Assembly: GCA_001683735.1 (NCBI GenBank)
Contig: LUGG01000001.1
Span: 124,001 to 188,000, forward strand
Reading direction: 5' to 3'
DNA: 64,000 nt
From: Grifola frondosa
Lineage: Eukaryota; Basidiomycota; Agaricomycetes; Polyporales; Grifolaceae
This document shows, piece after piece, positions 48,834 to 61,116 of the stretch; the stretch's first letter is position 1; each line of letters starts with the position of its first letter. A program made the translations under genes and the position numbers. The notes beneath the pieces are model-generated. The model made no database searches. It saw only the letters and a list, made by a program, of their open reading frames with translations, and was not told the DNA's origin.

Positions 48834-49583
48834 ATGGTTCGCAGGATGACTACATTGACATGCGTTTATAACTTCACATTTGTTTGTGTTCAGGATCCCT
48901 CCCTCCGCATCGTACCTTCTCGCGGACCCAAGACTGCCTCAATCAAGGACACAAGTAACAGCTTCGGTCTCCACGATTCCCTTAAGCATGGGCCGCGCAG
49001 CCTCAGCGCAGAGGTGACGAGCACGAGCACGATCAAGGATAGGCTGGAGAATGTGAGTAATTTCTGCCTACGCTTGAGGTTAGCTACCAGCGCTTACTTT
49101 GTTGATGCTCTCTTAGTGGGATGCCACGCAAGACAATCTCAAACTGACAATGCAGAGAGATCTCTTTGGTCTTCACATGCCACTACGGCTACTCATGGAG
49201 CGCAAGATTGTCGGATATGTCAGTTTGCATGTTGGTGTTATCCGCTGACACTTTCTAATGCAATTGCGATAATATAGAACCCACACATGCCTGTGCATCG
49301 CCAGTCTAACATCCACCTAGATATCCTCATGGGAAGGGATGAAACTCTAGAATGTGCAGACTTCATGATGCCAGGTGCGTACCACATTCATCCAAGACTT
49401 GTGCTCCAGTCTTGACGTATCACGCCGTCGTACCTACAGGTGAGGAGATGAAGCAGTCTATGGATATCCACGCAGATATGGAGAGGAAACTCTGTATGTA
49501 ATTGTACCGCCTACGACAGGTTCTTCCGCCCTTCCAATGCGCCATTAACTTTCCACTGTATATCTACGTTCGCAGCAACCTAG
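48834..49583 (+). CDS. UMP1: Proteasome maturation factor UMP1
   Basis: Six exons (48834-48836, 48894-49052, 49117-49218, 49278-49374, 49440-49493, 49576-49583) join in frame to 140 residues, the normal UMP1 size. Landmarks are SFGLHDSLKHGPRSLSAEVT, DLFGLHMPLRLLMERKIVGY and NPHMPVHRQSNIHLDILMGR. The factor helps assemble the 20S proteasome core and is degraded in it. The first coding exon is the start codon alone, followed at once by a GT border. The last exon adds two codons and TAG. It is divergent from MFAP1 (ATGs 238 bases apart). Confidence 0.94.
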
Positions 49584-49806
49584 GAGCGTCTATTTTGAGA
49601 AGGCTTTAGGAGAAAGCAACTTGGCTCATTAATGACGTCAATGCATTATTGATGCATCGACTTGGGTGTGCTGCGTATTCTCGTCCCTCTTTTCAAATTG
49701 CTTGGCGTGCTTCAGAGAGCAGCCAGAGCTGGCTATGCACCCCTTTCTTCTCGATTTCTGTTAAGATGATGAGACCTCTCTTTCAAAGTCTACCCCGGCT
49801 TTCCCA

Positions 49807-51762
49807 ATGCTCTCACTCGCCATCTTTGGTTTCGAGCAAAAGGTTCTTCCGGATACTATGGACGGTTTTGCGTTCAACGTATCACTCCTACCGGTACACA
49901 AAAGCTCCAATGCACTGAAAGAACGGCTCAGCTGCCTCCGACTTGCCCTGTCTCATTTGTCTATTAGACGACGGTGTTTTTGGATCTCCCTCTTCGTTTT
50001 GATGTCCTTGACAATCACCGCACTCTTAGCCTGTGGCTTTCTGCAATGGCGCTCAGCCGTACCCGTTGATGTTTTACCTCTAGATTCAGCTTCCAGTAGA
50101 CTTCCCAAACATCTGATCCCAGAGAACTACTTCACAGCTCCCCCGACAGTATATTTCCGAGGTTGGTTTGCTCTTACTCTCTTTCGGCGGAGCTGACTGG
50201 AACTTTAGACAGTTTACACAATGACACCCGGTACATAACCTCGTTTCTATCCGCAGGATTCAGTGCGTAGTGTTCCTGCCTTTTTGCCAAAACCTTCTCG
50301 TGGCTGACACCTCATTTGACTAGCCAACGACGTAATGACATTAGTGAGCCATCTTTCCCTGCTCGTTTAAAATTGGACCACCGACTGTCATCCAGGGAAA
50401 CCTCATTTATCTGGCACTTATAACTTCGCGCGTGGCGATCTTGCCTCCTTTCACGTCTCACATCCGTTCGATCGCCGCGCCCCTGCCCTTTTCTGAAATC
50501 TTCGACGTGCCACGGCTCATCACGGCGTTGAACGCACCCGTATTGGAGTGGTCGCAGGTGAAGGATCTCGAGGCCGCAGCACGCCAGGATGTGCAAGACA
50601 TAATTGGATGCTGGAATGTATGGGAGGTGGACAACGTCGGGGCGGATGGGCCACGCGGGAGCTTCACCCCTCACCTCCTCAACCTCCGTAGGCTGACCAC
50701 CCTGGTTCGTGCGTCGGCCGCTGATCCGTCTCTTCTTTATTCCAGATATCTCGTACACGCGCGCACCGCCGGATATCAAGCTCATGGCGGGCTACGAACA
50801 CGACTCGCACTCCACATTCTGGTCACTCGCTCGCCTCGCGTTCCCGGAGGCCCGTGCGGAGGTCCTTGCACGACCCGATCTGAACCCCAGCGTCCTTCTG
50901 AGTGTCCGACGAGACCAGACTCCCGGATGAGCAGGTAGTATGTTATGATTATCTGTACTACATGTGCGCGATTACGGTGCGCAAAGTCTGCTTGCCTTGC
51001 CCATTCTCGCAGATGATGGCTTAGAACGCCTCGACAGCCATGGGAGTTCGAGAAGGACTATAGTCCTGCATGGAGAGACGTCGTCCGCCACTTCAGGTGG
51101 ACACCGGATTTGGAGGAGCTCGCAAAGACTTATCTCCGACACATGCTGCAAATCCCTGAGGGCGCAGTCATCCCTCCCGTACGTTGCTTCTTCCTCAACC
51201 CGCGTTCCCGGACTTAAATCCGACCTGTATCCTCAGTTCATCACGGTTCATGTGAGGCACAGCGACTTCGGGGGGTGGCGGCAATGTCCCGTACGAGGAG
51301 TGCTTCGCGCCGCTCTCGGCGTACGCACGACGCGTACGCGAGGTGCAGGAGGAGCTGCGCGATCTCGGCGTCAACGCTACTCACGTGATCATGACGAGCG
51401 ACGAGGAGGACGAGAGATGGTGGGACGAGGTGAGTGCGCAGGGCTGGCTGAGGATCAACCACACGCGTGAAAACACGGAGGAGCGGTTCGGGGACTGGGG
51501 CCCTTGGTGCGTCTTTCTCCTTTTGCGGCGTTTTCGTGACGCACATGCCGATGGTCCGCTTTGTTGTTGCTGCCATGCCTATGGCACGCGCGAAAATAGG
51601 TATATGGTCGTGCTCGACGCCGTGGTGCAGTCTCTCGGCGTCGGGTTTGTGGGCACCGACCGATCGACGTTCTCTATCATGGCGCGGAGACGTGTGATAG
51701 ACTGGAACGGCGGTGTGTCAAGGATGGTTATGTGGGGCAGGGCGAATGCCGATGACCATTGA
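49807..51762 (+). CDS. O-fucosyltransferase-like type II membrane protein
   Basis: A cytosolic tail is followed by one membrane helix (CFWISLFVLMSLTITALLAC) and a lumenal domain. Landmarks of a mushroom-expanded family related to GDP-fucose protein O-fucosyltransferases are TRYITSFLSAGFTNDVMTL, NLIYLALITSRVAILPPFTS, IIGCWNVWEV, YEHDSHSTFWSLARLAFPEA, FITVHVRHSDFGGW (with the HVRH motif), HVIMTSDEEDERWWDEV and VGFVGTDRSTFSIMARRRVI. Two frame changes occur, near 50915 and near 51275 (in a run of six G), either errors or decay. About six introns are present. The ATG at 49807 is chosen as the first in frame; 49858 is possible. Confidence 0.7.
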
Positions 51763-52696
51763 ACTTATGACTCGATCGGTATTATTAGATTATCGAGTGA
51801 CCGTTGTTTTACATGAGCTAGAAGGATCTCTTGACGGTGGGACTGAGAAAGGACTCAACGAACTTTAGATACGTCCCGATTTCCGTTACTTACATTGACA
51901 AGCCTATCACAGTCCTGGAGACATGTTCAGTCGAAATCAATGGAACACGGATGATGTCCATCATGGAACCTAACTATATGGCCGTATTGCGAAATGAAAT
52001 GCGTACTATGAGCATGCGGAACTCTGGCTCAGTATTTCAGAGCCGTTAGAGACTCATGTTCTGATACTGATGCTAAAACATCACAGAGTCAGCGTCGTCA
52101 ACTTCAGAATTCAACCGGTCAACGACATAATTCCACTCAACCGCCGGGTGAGGATTTGGAAGAATTATTGCAGGAGGGTCTGCATGCCCATTACTGTCTC
52201 TTCATCTCTTCAGGATGTAAACACACACTGTGGATGGGCAGGCGGTGCATGTTAGCAGGAAGCATGAAGATAACCTGAGGATCGATGGCGGTACCACATA
52301 AATGAGTCCTAGACTTGACTGTATTGCGAGAGCTGAAGAGCGAGCGTGATATATTGTAGTTCAGAAACTTTGCCATAGCATATATAGATTTATCACTCAC
52401 GTACAAACGATTACGCTGTATGACCCAGCATAGCAGCTACACGAAAGCCTATGAAGGTTAGATCATCCCCTCGTTTTCACCTGTACCGTAAAAGCAGCCT
52501 CTTCACGGTAGTTAGTGAGTGAACCTCATATAGGAACAACGGTCGCATGGTCATGACGGCCACAAGCTGTTCTCAGCTAACTGATGTCCTTGAGTGCTCG
52601 CAACAACCGCCGCAGACAGTCCAACTTGAGAATGAAGACATACGAGTGGGGATAATTAAATCGACACAGCTTCCAACTACCAGTCCTTCTGCATCC
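51763..52696. other. Intergenic region, convergent 3' ends
   Basis: The genes on either side end here. No further gene is supported. A TATATAGATTTAT stretch near 52378-52392 is AT-rich but has no clear role. Confidence 0.5.
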
Positions 52697-55051
52697 CTAC
52701 GCGACAAGCGCACCCACTTTTTGCCTAATCTCCCTCGTCCTATTAGAGCCTCTGCCTTTCGGTTTTCCAAAAATGACGACCTTTCCGCTTTCACCAGCCC
52801 GTCCGGAGCGTCCTGCGCGGTGCAAGAAGTCAATCAGGTTCCGCGGCTCGTCGACAATAAACACATGTTTGACTGAAGGCGAGAAATCCAGTCCGCGGGA
52901 GAGGAGAGACGTCGTGATCATGACATGGGGAGGCTCCTTATCCTCCGTAGCGTCCTTCTTGACTGCGCTTTTTCCCTTTGCATCACCCTTCGCAGCAACG
53001 CCTTCACCCTTTTCTCTGAGGAAGCCATCGAGATGGTGGTTCGAGCCGCGCAGCCGCTCCTCGCTGCTGCTGGTCAGGGCAACGTTCGGGATCCCTTTTT
53101 CGCGCAGGTGCTCTCCGAGGTTCTCCACACGTGCGCTCTTGTTGCAGAAAACGAGGATCTTGCTCTTCTCGCTCACGCCGTTTTGTGCGTCCTCGTACCA
53201 CACGCGCCGGATTCGCTGCTCGATGTCCGCATCGCGATTCCCGCCCGACCACGCCGCGTACTCCGTCGTGAGGGTCCGTGGTAGGTGGTGCAGGTTCGGG
53301 GACGCCAGCCGTGTGAGCGCCGGGTGGTACCTGTCAAGGTACGATGCCAGCGACGCGGGGACCGTCGCGGTAGACAGTATAAGGTTGAAAGGGTAGTCCA
53401 GGGGAGAAGGTTCTTTCTCCTGAGTAGCCAGATCGAGCTCCTGCTCAAATGGAACGGGATGTCCACGCGCAGCACTGATGTCAGCTAGGAGCATCCTCGT
53501 TTCCTCTTGAAAGTCGGGATCTGTGCCGTGCGGCGCTCAGTCGAATCTAAGCACCATTCAGAATAGCAGGGGCACACTCACCGAACAACACATCCGCCTC
53601 GTCCACGACCACCCATTCCACATCCGCCAGACTGATCTGCGGCTCGCCGACGGTAACTTTCCTCCGGCGCTGCCTTCCACCCTCCTCTGTATCCCACGTA
53701 TCCTCGAACTTCGGTTCCTCGTGATCCCATTTGCGTCCCCGTACAGCTTCCAGGATCTTCGATGGCGTACCCACCAGCACATCCACAGGGTGCGTCTTCC
53801 CCCTTTGGTTCGCTCCAACGGTGAATTCGCCCTCGACATTTTCAAACGCCTCCGCCATCTTCGATGCGGTCACGCGTTGCCGAGACTGAGTGTTCGCCCG
53901 CGACGCGCACATCACGCGCAGCTTAACGACATGAAGAAGGTCCTTAGCAAACGATGACAACTGCCGCGAGAGCTCGTGTGTGGGCGCAAGAATGAGGGCA
54001 CGGGATTAGACGCCCTCCGGTTCCCTGAGTCGCGGGGCTCTGAGGTCGATTTTGCCCGCTCAAGCTCGGACAGTTTGAGGTTTTGCAAGAGCGGTAAGAG
54101 ATACGCTATCGATTTACCCGAACCTGTCTCTGAAGCAAGGAGGTACTGGTGGTATTGAGGGGAGTTTTCTGTGGATGACGAAGGTGAGGGACGCTTGAAT
54201 AGGTGTTTGAGGGATAGAGCTTGAATTGGAGTCGGGCGGGCATGAGGGCCTAAGACATCAACGACCATTTCCAAGAGGCCCTCCATTAATGGAGGCGACG
54301 TAAACTCGCTCGGCAGCCCCTCCACAGATTCCGAACGCGAGGAAACCACAGACTCGTCTGTTAGTCGAGTAACGACTTTGGGCTTGAGAGGCACCGTCGT
54401 AGTCGAAGGTCCCGCGTCCTCTCGTTGTCGCCCCACACCCCCTCGTCGACGATCCAAATCTTCTTGTAGTCGACTCAGGCTTTCCCGCCGCTGATGCATT
54501 CTCGTCTTTCGTGTGGAAGGGGTGAAAGAATCTCGAGATCGTCTGGACGTCGTCCATCACTTCCACCGCGGAAGGCATCCTTTCGCCCGTATCCCGTACC
54601 AGAAAGACTGAGTGAACTTGGCAGTGGTCCTACGTCTTCCTTGCGGGACGTCTCCGATCTGCGTCTCGGACGTCTCGAGGGCCTGTCAAAATTCATCCGG
54701 AGAACTTCCTTCTCATTGTTCCGCATATCCTGCCTTCCTTCATGAGGCACGGGGTCCTTTGGGGGAGGCTCAACCACTGGTGGGGGCTCATATCGAGAAC
54801 TCTTCTTCGGTTTTTTGGACCACTTCTTCGAAGCTACGTCCTTCACAAGCTTTGTTCGAGAAGGTGGCGCTGGTAGACAGTTAATGTAATACAACTGATG
54901 CTCACGAGATACACAACCTACGCAATGAGCCCCTTGGCTTCGGTTTGACAGCCTGTCGAGATGGGGAGGTGTGAAAGCAAGATACCCATAACTCGGCCGG
55001 TGGGACTAGAACATGACGAGCCGCCGAACGAGAGGATGCAAGCAAAGACAT
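52697..55051 (-). CDS. MRH4: Mitochondrial DEAD-box RNA helicase MRH4
   Basis: The start MSLLASSRSAARHVLVPPAE is a mitochondrial targeting stretch, followed by a 52-base intron and a basic low-complexity region. Helicase motifs follow: Q-type RPTPIQALSLKHL, I ASETGSGKS (about 54122-54148), Ia APTHELSRQL, II VVDEADVLF (about 53573-53602), III LSTAT, V TSLLSRGLDF and VI HRAGRSGR (about 52775-52798). Long acidic/basic inserts between motifs and the targeting signal fit MRH4, needed for the large mitoribosomal subunit. A missing base in a C-run near 54001 (between NRRASNP and RALILAP) and another frame change near 54490 break the reading; since the gene is a housekeeping gene, sequence error is likely. 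Confidence 0.85.
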
Positions 55052-55814
55052 CTTGTCGGACAGTTCAGTAAAGCTGAAATCGCCTTGTGAAATTCCAGCA
55101 GCTCAGGGTCCGAAAGACTTGGTTGAACAGCGCGTATTGCTATTTGCGCTGGCTTGTGGATCCCGAAGCTGGAAAAATCGCGTCCTCAGCCTACCTTAGT
55201 CGAGGAGGGGAGGAAGACGAGCAAATAACGAGATTGGTAGATAGAAAGCGGAGAGAAAGTACTATTTCTCAGAAATTTACTATACCGAGTGATTTGAGGA
55301 CCCCCGCCACCGCAATGCATTCATGCATCACGTATGTGCATGATGTGCGCATGCAGTCGTTAACATTCAAAATATTCAAATCAGCTTGATCAGAGCACAG
55401 GTTCTTTGAGCATGAACGTCAACAGGCATGAACGGTCGAGTGCAAGATTCGCCATACAGTAGGTCGTATTCTTCAAAAAAAAAGGCCTGACGACAATACA
55501 AAGGATTCAAAGCTCCATGTATCAGGACGGCGCGAAGTAATTAGTGTACAATACATGCTGGACTGTGGTTTGCAAATGTCAATGACTAGAGCACCTTACA
55601 GTCGAATATAATGTGGGAGTGAGAGGGAGTACATTGATCACAGAGAGAGCGAGGGTGTGATACGCATGCATATCGAATCTACACGAAGACCAGTGAGTAA
55701 ACGGAAATTAAGAAAGCAGAGACGACAGTAACTCAATGAGAGAAGTTGAACGTACTTTTTTGACAGCACATGGTGCACCTCCTCTTAGTCTGCCACCTCC
55801 ACCGCTCCTCGCAC
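55052..55814. other. Intergenic region
   Basis: No supported gene. It contains the MRH4 promoter and the 3' flank of the small membrane protein gene. Short frames are random. Confidence 0.5.
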
Positions 55815-56045
55815 TCACGCCGGAATCATCAACTCGCCCCACGTCCTGACCGCTGCAATCCCACCAAAGAACACCACCAGCCCGCTAAGGATACCAATAT
55901 TTCCTGGAAGTTTCTCGGGTGCCCAAATCTCCTCGCGCATGAATCGCGAAAATGCGGACTCGTTGGGGTCGTGGATGGCGCGGCGTGGGGGTGCAGCGGA
56001 ATAGTATGCAGGACCAGCACCTGGGGGTGCAGCACGACGAGCCAT
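55815..56045 (-). CDS. Small single-pass membrane protein, possibly Tom6-like
   Basis: An intron-free frame of 76 residues begins MARRAAPPGAGPAYYSAAPP and ends with a single hydrophobic helix (IGILSGLVVFFGGIAAVRTW) near the C-terminus, a tail-anchored layout. The size and the place of the helix resemble small TOM-complex subunits such as Tom6, but no motif proves that. An in-frame longer start at 56252 exists; the short form is chosen because the extra 69 residues look like untranslated leader. Confidence 0.55.
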   Translation of the reverse strand: MARRAAPPGAGPAYYSAAPPRRAIHDPNESAFSRFMREEIWAPEKLPGNIGILSGLVVFFGGIAAVRTWGELMIPA

Positions 56046-56355
56046 GGTATTCAAAAGCTGAGCAAAGGTGAAGTGGATGCAAGCAGACTTTGAATTCGGG
56101 CTGAAGACGAAAGGAGTAGATTTTTGGTGCTTGAGGACCCCGCAAGCAGCACTAACCACGGCAGCAGTGCTCCGGGGGCTCTCCTCCAAGAGATCGTCGA
56201 TCGCAGATTGGGCGCTTAAGCCTGACCTGCGCGTGGGGCGCGTTGTCGACAATTAATTTCTTGCCAAAGCGGCTCTTAATTTCTAGAAAAAGCTATCATT
56301 TTGGTACCCGTGCTTGTGATTTGTCGTTCGCTATCAACTACTCTACCCGCAGCCC

Positions 56356-57674
56356 ATGGACGACTCAGCAGGACCCGGTGTAATCGCCGTCTTTCTCCTC
56401 TCACCTCGACCTCACATAGAAAGTAAACAACCGGCGGCTGACATCGAATTGGAATGGGTTTGGGTACAGGGCCTCAGCATCCCCAAAACCCATATCTTCG
56501 GATTCTCCGTGAAGCCCTACAAGTGGATCCGCTTCGTCGCCGGAGCTCTTTTGGGAGCAAAAGGCATACTGTGCGACTCGCTCGATACTAATGCCGTGGA
56601 GATCGACTACGATAGGCCTTTGATCCCTGGAGATTCAGCTCTCTATTATCACACTGATCCAACAGAGCAAGAGAGATTTTTCCCGCTGGATCCCAGCCTT
56701 GCTTGTTCCTCTTCTTCCTGCAATGCATCTTCGACGAGCTCGCGCTTTCAGACATTCAGAAACAATGTCGTCGCTCGTGATGTAACATGTGTTTTGTCAG
56801 GCACAAGAACGAATTTGTGCGAGGCTGCACATCTCATCAGTCACACCAAAGGAAATGATGTACTGTATTCGACGGCTCTTTGATGTCCTCCATTCTAATC
56901 AACTATACATTTAGTACATCGAAGCATTGACCGCGGCTCGGAGCGGTGGGTCCGAAACCATAGATCACATAGATGATATTCGCAATGGGATTCTTGTGAG
57001 CCCAACGCTCCATAAGCTTTTAGAGAAGCAGCATGTGGCTTTCCTCCTGGTACGGAGAGTGCATTTATGGGTGACAATAATTTGACTTATCAATTTCGCG
57101 GTCAGACTCCCAATTTTGCGATGTCCACGAGCGACGTCAATCCTGGATTACTACCGGATGTCAAGCGTTGGACCGTTCATGACTTCGAATATGTCCTTGA
57201 TCCCACCCTCCAGGATTCACCTCACAATCAGCCTCTTCGTGTTCCTGCCGATGAGAGCCAATGGCCTCCACGTGTCCTCTTCGACACTACGTATGCCTCA
57301 GTTGTTGCCCGATACTTTGGTCATGAAGACTTCGCCGCTTTTGTCAGAGAACACTGGCAAAGTCGTCTCTACCCAGGGGGTCGCAGGAACAGGCGCGATA
57401 TTGGCCAAGCGGAACTTCATCTCCGAAGAGCCCAGGTAAGCAACAAAATAAAAATTACTGAAGAAATAATAGGTTAAATTGGAGACAGGAGCGAGCGGAC
57501 GGACTAGAAGAAATGGATCCGCTCGATATGATTTTTTGCATCTCACAAATTGCGAGGCCTCCTCCGACAGCGGAACATGAGCAGAGGTTGATCATCGGGC
57601 AACGGACGGTGGAGGCGGCCAGACACACAGAACTGGAGCAGAAAGTGGCTTCTTGGCTCGGAACCGTGACATGA
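56356..57674 (+). CDS. HNH_2-type nuclease protein, copy 1
   Basis: Four exons (56356-56859, 56915-57049, 57106-57435, 57489-57674) join in frame to 384 residues. The nuclease part begins RDVTCVLSGTRTNLCEAAHL with the first His, then IDDIRNGILVSPTLHKLLEK (Asn and second His) and FLLTPNFAM, the layout of the HNH_2 domain proteins that are very numerous in mushrooms. The N-terminal 130 residues (SIPKTHIFGFSVKPYKWIRF) look like a regulatory domain shared with copy 2, and the C-terminus is a charged helix. What DNA it cuts, if any, is not known. It is 253 bases from its paralogue. Confidence 0.85.
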
Positions 57675-57927
57675 GATGTTCTCCTCACTTTTTGGGAGAC
57701 AACAGTCTCGTTATGTGCATGCCCTCGAGCGTCGCCTTTCGGACCTACACATCTTCGCACTGGCCTCCCTAATTATCTAAGCGCCCTCGGACCAACATAG
57801 GTTAATGTTTGTCTCAATTTGTCTGTGGCTGACCGCACTTCAGGAGCCCACGGCTCTTAAGCTTATTCCTATCATATCCTTACTCTTTATACTTATCTTT
57901 TGCTGTCAACTCTCCTGTTGCCGGCCC

Positions 57928-59260
57928 ATGGATGATTCCGTGACCGGCGTCATTGACGTCTTTCTCCTATCACCTCGACCTCATATTGAGGGGGAACAAC
58001 CCGGCGCTGACAACGAATTGGAGTGGGTTTGGGTACACGGTCTCAGCATCCCAAAGACTCATCTCTACGAATTTTCCGTGAAACCCTACAAGTGGATCCG
58101 CTTCGTTGCCGGAGCTCTTTTAGGGGTGGAAGGCATTCTGTGTGACTCGCTCGATAATAATGCCATAGAGATCGACTACGATAGGCCTTTGATTCCTGCG
58201 GACTCGTCTCTGTATTTCCACACTGATCCTACAGAGCACGAGAGAATTCTTCCGCTGGATCCCAGCCTTGCTTGTTCTTCGACGATCACTGGGTCTTCGA
58301 CGAGCTTGCACTTTCAACGCTTCATGGGCGACATCGTCACTCGTGATGTGCGATGTGTTGCGTCGAACTTAGTAGCGGACGAGTGCGAGGTTGTGCATCT
58401 CATCGGTCACTCCAAAGGACACGATGTATGCGTTCAATAGCTCTTTGGTTCCTCCATTCTAACGAACCATACCCCCCTTAGTATATCCGAGCTTTGACTG
58501 CGACCCGCAGCGGTGGGTCCGAAACCATAGACGACATAAATGATACTCGCAACAAGATCCTCGTTAACCACTCCCTCCATACGTGTCTAGCGCAGCGACA
58601 GGCGGCTTTCCTCCTAGTACGGATAGCGCATTTTTGAGTGGAATTAATTTGACTAATTCATTTTGCGGCCAGACTCCCAATTTTGCGATGTCCACGAGCG
58701 ACGTCGGTACTGTATTACCCCCAGATGTCAACCGTTGGACCGTCCATGACTTCAAACGCGCCTTTCATCCCCAAGAGGTTGTCGAAGATCGCATACACTC
58801 ACTTTGCGTTCCTCATAAGCAGCCCCTCCGTGTTCCCGCTGATGAGAGTCAATGGCCTCCGCGGGTCATCTTCGATGCTGTCTACGCCTCAACTGTCGCC
58901 CGACACTTCGGTCATGAAGACTTCGCCGCTTTTGTCAGAAATCACTGGCAATGTCGTTACTATTCCGGTGGTCGCGCGAACGCGCACGGTGGTGGTAAAG
59001 CAGAACTTTATTGCCAAAGAACCCAGAAAGACAAAACCATGACAGAGCACAAGGAGCAGAGAGAGGGTAGGTCAAATGAACGACATGACAGAGAAGAGAT
59101 GGATCCACTCGATATGATTTTCTCCATTTCACAATTTGCGAGAGCTCCACCAAAAGCGGAACGACACGAGAGGCAGGTGACGGAGCAAATGACGGTGGAG
59201 GCGGCCAAACACGCCGAACTGGACCAGAAGGTAAATTCATGGCTCGGAGCCGTGAGATGA
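57928..59260 (+). CDS. HNH_2-type nuclease protein, copy 2
   Basis: Three exons (57928-58425, 58482-58616, 58673-59260) join in frame to 406 residues. It is a tandem paralogue of the gene at 56356: same start (MDDS), same SIPKTHLYEFSVKPYKWIRF block and same first two intron places. The His of CEVVHLIGHSKG and the Asn and His of NDTRNKILVNHSLH are kept. It lacks intron 3; the matching stretch is read through as coding sequence. A 19-residue stretch around EVVEDRIHSLCVPHKQP is extra compared with copy 1. No frame breaks are seen, so both copies appear to be under selection. Confidence 0.85.
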
Positions 59261-59783
59261 GATGTTCCTGCTTTTCGCGAGGTGCAGACAGTCTCGTGTG
59301 CACACTCTCCGCTCGACTTTCAGGCCTACTCTTCACGTCATTTCCCCGTTTGTACAACAACTTCCACCCACATTCCTCATTGCATTCGTTCGTTTGTGTC
59401 ATGTTGTCTTCTTTGCCCCTTGCGTATGAGTGTCTTGTGTATTGTATATGCCTGCGAAGGACTTACACTCGACCATACGTTCCTTGACCTTCGTACCAAT
59501 GTACCTGCCCGTGGGCAGTTGTACACCGCATTATCACAAGTCCGTAATCATCACGACTGTAGAATTTTATTTCCATTTGCCAATTGTAAATAGCGAATCC
59601 GCAAATATTGTCGCCATGCACCGAGGTTTGTGGTATCTCATATTATTTCGTCCAGTTTCATGTGTTTGTACGGCAGAGAGATCAGATTGATCGCCGATGC
59701 CGCCTGAGTTCATTCTCCCATCTGTTAACTGTGCTCTTCATTTGGCACTACACTGTACGTAGTGAACTCTTGGAACCGCGACG

Positions 59784-61021
59784 ATGGCCACTTCTGCGTT
59801 AAGTTCTTTGTCCGGCACTTACGTGAAAGTTACATCACCGGAGCATAATGTTGTCCTCGTAGAGATATCTAGGTCAGTCGGTCTACAACTAACCGAGCGC
59901 AGTATGGTCGATGCTAATACAACAAAACGCAACTTGAAGGAAGCCTGTGAATGCATTTCATGAACCGTACGTCCGTGCCCGCTAAGCTCCCAAAAACAGT
60001 ATCTGATCAATGAATAGTCTCTGGACGGAACTGGGTCGGGTATTCGATAAGATCAGCCAGGAGCCTGAGGTGCGCGTTGTTGTTCTCGCATCAGCCCTCC
60101 CAAAGATGTTTTCAGCGGGAATAGACTGTAAGTCATTGTTACCATGTCAATCCCTTGTCATCCATTGATGCCTCAGCGCAGTCGCCGCCTTAGCGAATAT
60201 GGATGACTTCCACAAGGAACCCGCGAGACGTGCATTGCAATTGAGGGAACACATCCTTTCATTCCAGAATGCGATCTCTGCATTGGAACGGTGCCCGTTA
60301 CCCGTTATCGTCGCACTCCACGGTATCGCTCTTGGGCTTTCCATCGATATCATGGCGGCTTGCGATGTCCGTTATGCCGCCTCCGATGCCGTCTTTTCGA
60401 TCAAAGTAGGCTGTGATCTCCTCACGTTATGTGTGCACGCCCTTCATCATCCAGCTCTCTGACACAAGGTCGACAGGAAGTTGACGTGGGCCTCGCTGCG
60501 GATATCGGCACCCTCGCACGTCTGCCCAAGCTCGCTGGCAACCAGAGCCTCGTGAACGAGCTAGCATTCACCGCGCGGAATTTCTCCGCGGTGGAGGCAG
60601 AGAAGGCAGGGATCGTCTCCAGGGTCGTGCCAGGCAGCCGCGACGAGGTCGTGAAGGCGGCGCTCGAGACTGCGAAACTCATTGCATCCAAGTCGCCTGT
60701 CGCAGTAGTCGGCACGAAGCACCTCCTGCTGCATTCGAGAGATCATTCGTACGTCATCTTGTGTGCATCAAAGGTGTGATAGTGTAGTAGCTTAAAATGA
60801 CCACTGTTGCAGCGTGCGGGAGAACTTAGAATACACGGCCACATGGAACAGCGTCATGCTTCAGACCAAGGCAAGTTCGACTACAACCGACTACATGTGC
60901 CTGAGCGAGATTGACTTACCTGCGCATACACTGGCAGGACCTGGCAGATGCGTTGAAAGCTGCAACAATGAAGCAAAAGCCAAGCTTCTCGCCATTGGGT
61001 AAAACCCCGGCCAAGCTGTAG
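59784..61021 (+). CDS. Peroxisomal enoyl-CoA hydratase/isomerase (dienoyl-CoA isomerase type)
   Basis: Seven exons (59784-59872, 59940-59966, 60018-60127, 60182-60405, 60477-60748, 60813-60870, 60938-61021) join in frame to 287 residues. Family landmarks are NAFHE, KMFSAGIDFAAL (oxyanion loop), ALHGIALGLSIDIMAACDVR and EVDVGLAADIGTLARLPKLA, the last being diagnostic of delta3,5-delta2,4-dienoyl-CoA isomerases. The C-terminus TPAKL carries the peroxisomal PTS1 AKL. The enzyme would help beta-oxidation of unsaturated fatty acids. The last intron starts GC (GCAAGT) rather than GT. Confidence 0.9.
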
Positions 61022-61116
61022 TGTTTTGGCCCATGCACTTCGGCAGTGAATGCCATGTCCGCGACGGCGCGCTGTAAGCTACTATGACTGATGTACTGGT
61101 ATAATTTCTTTGACTG

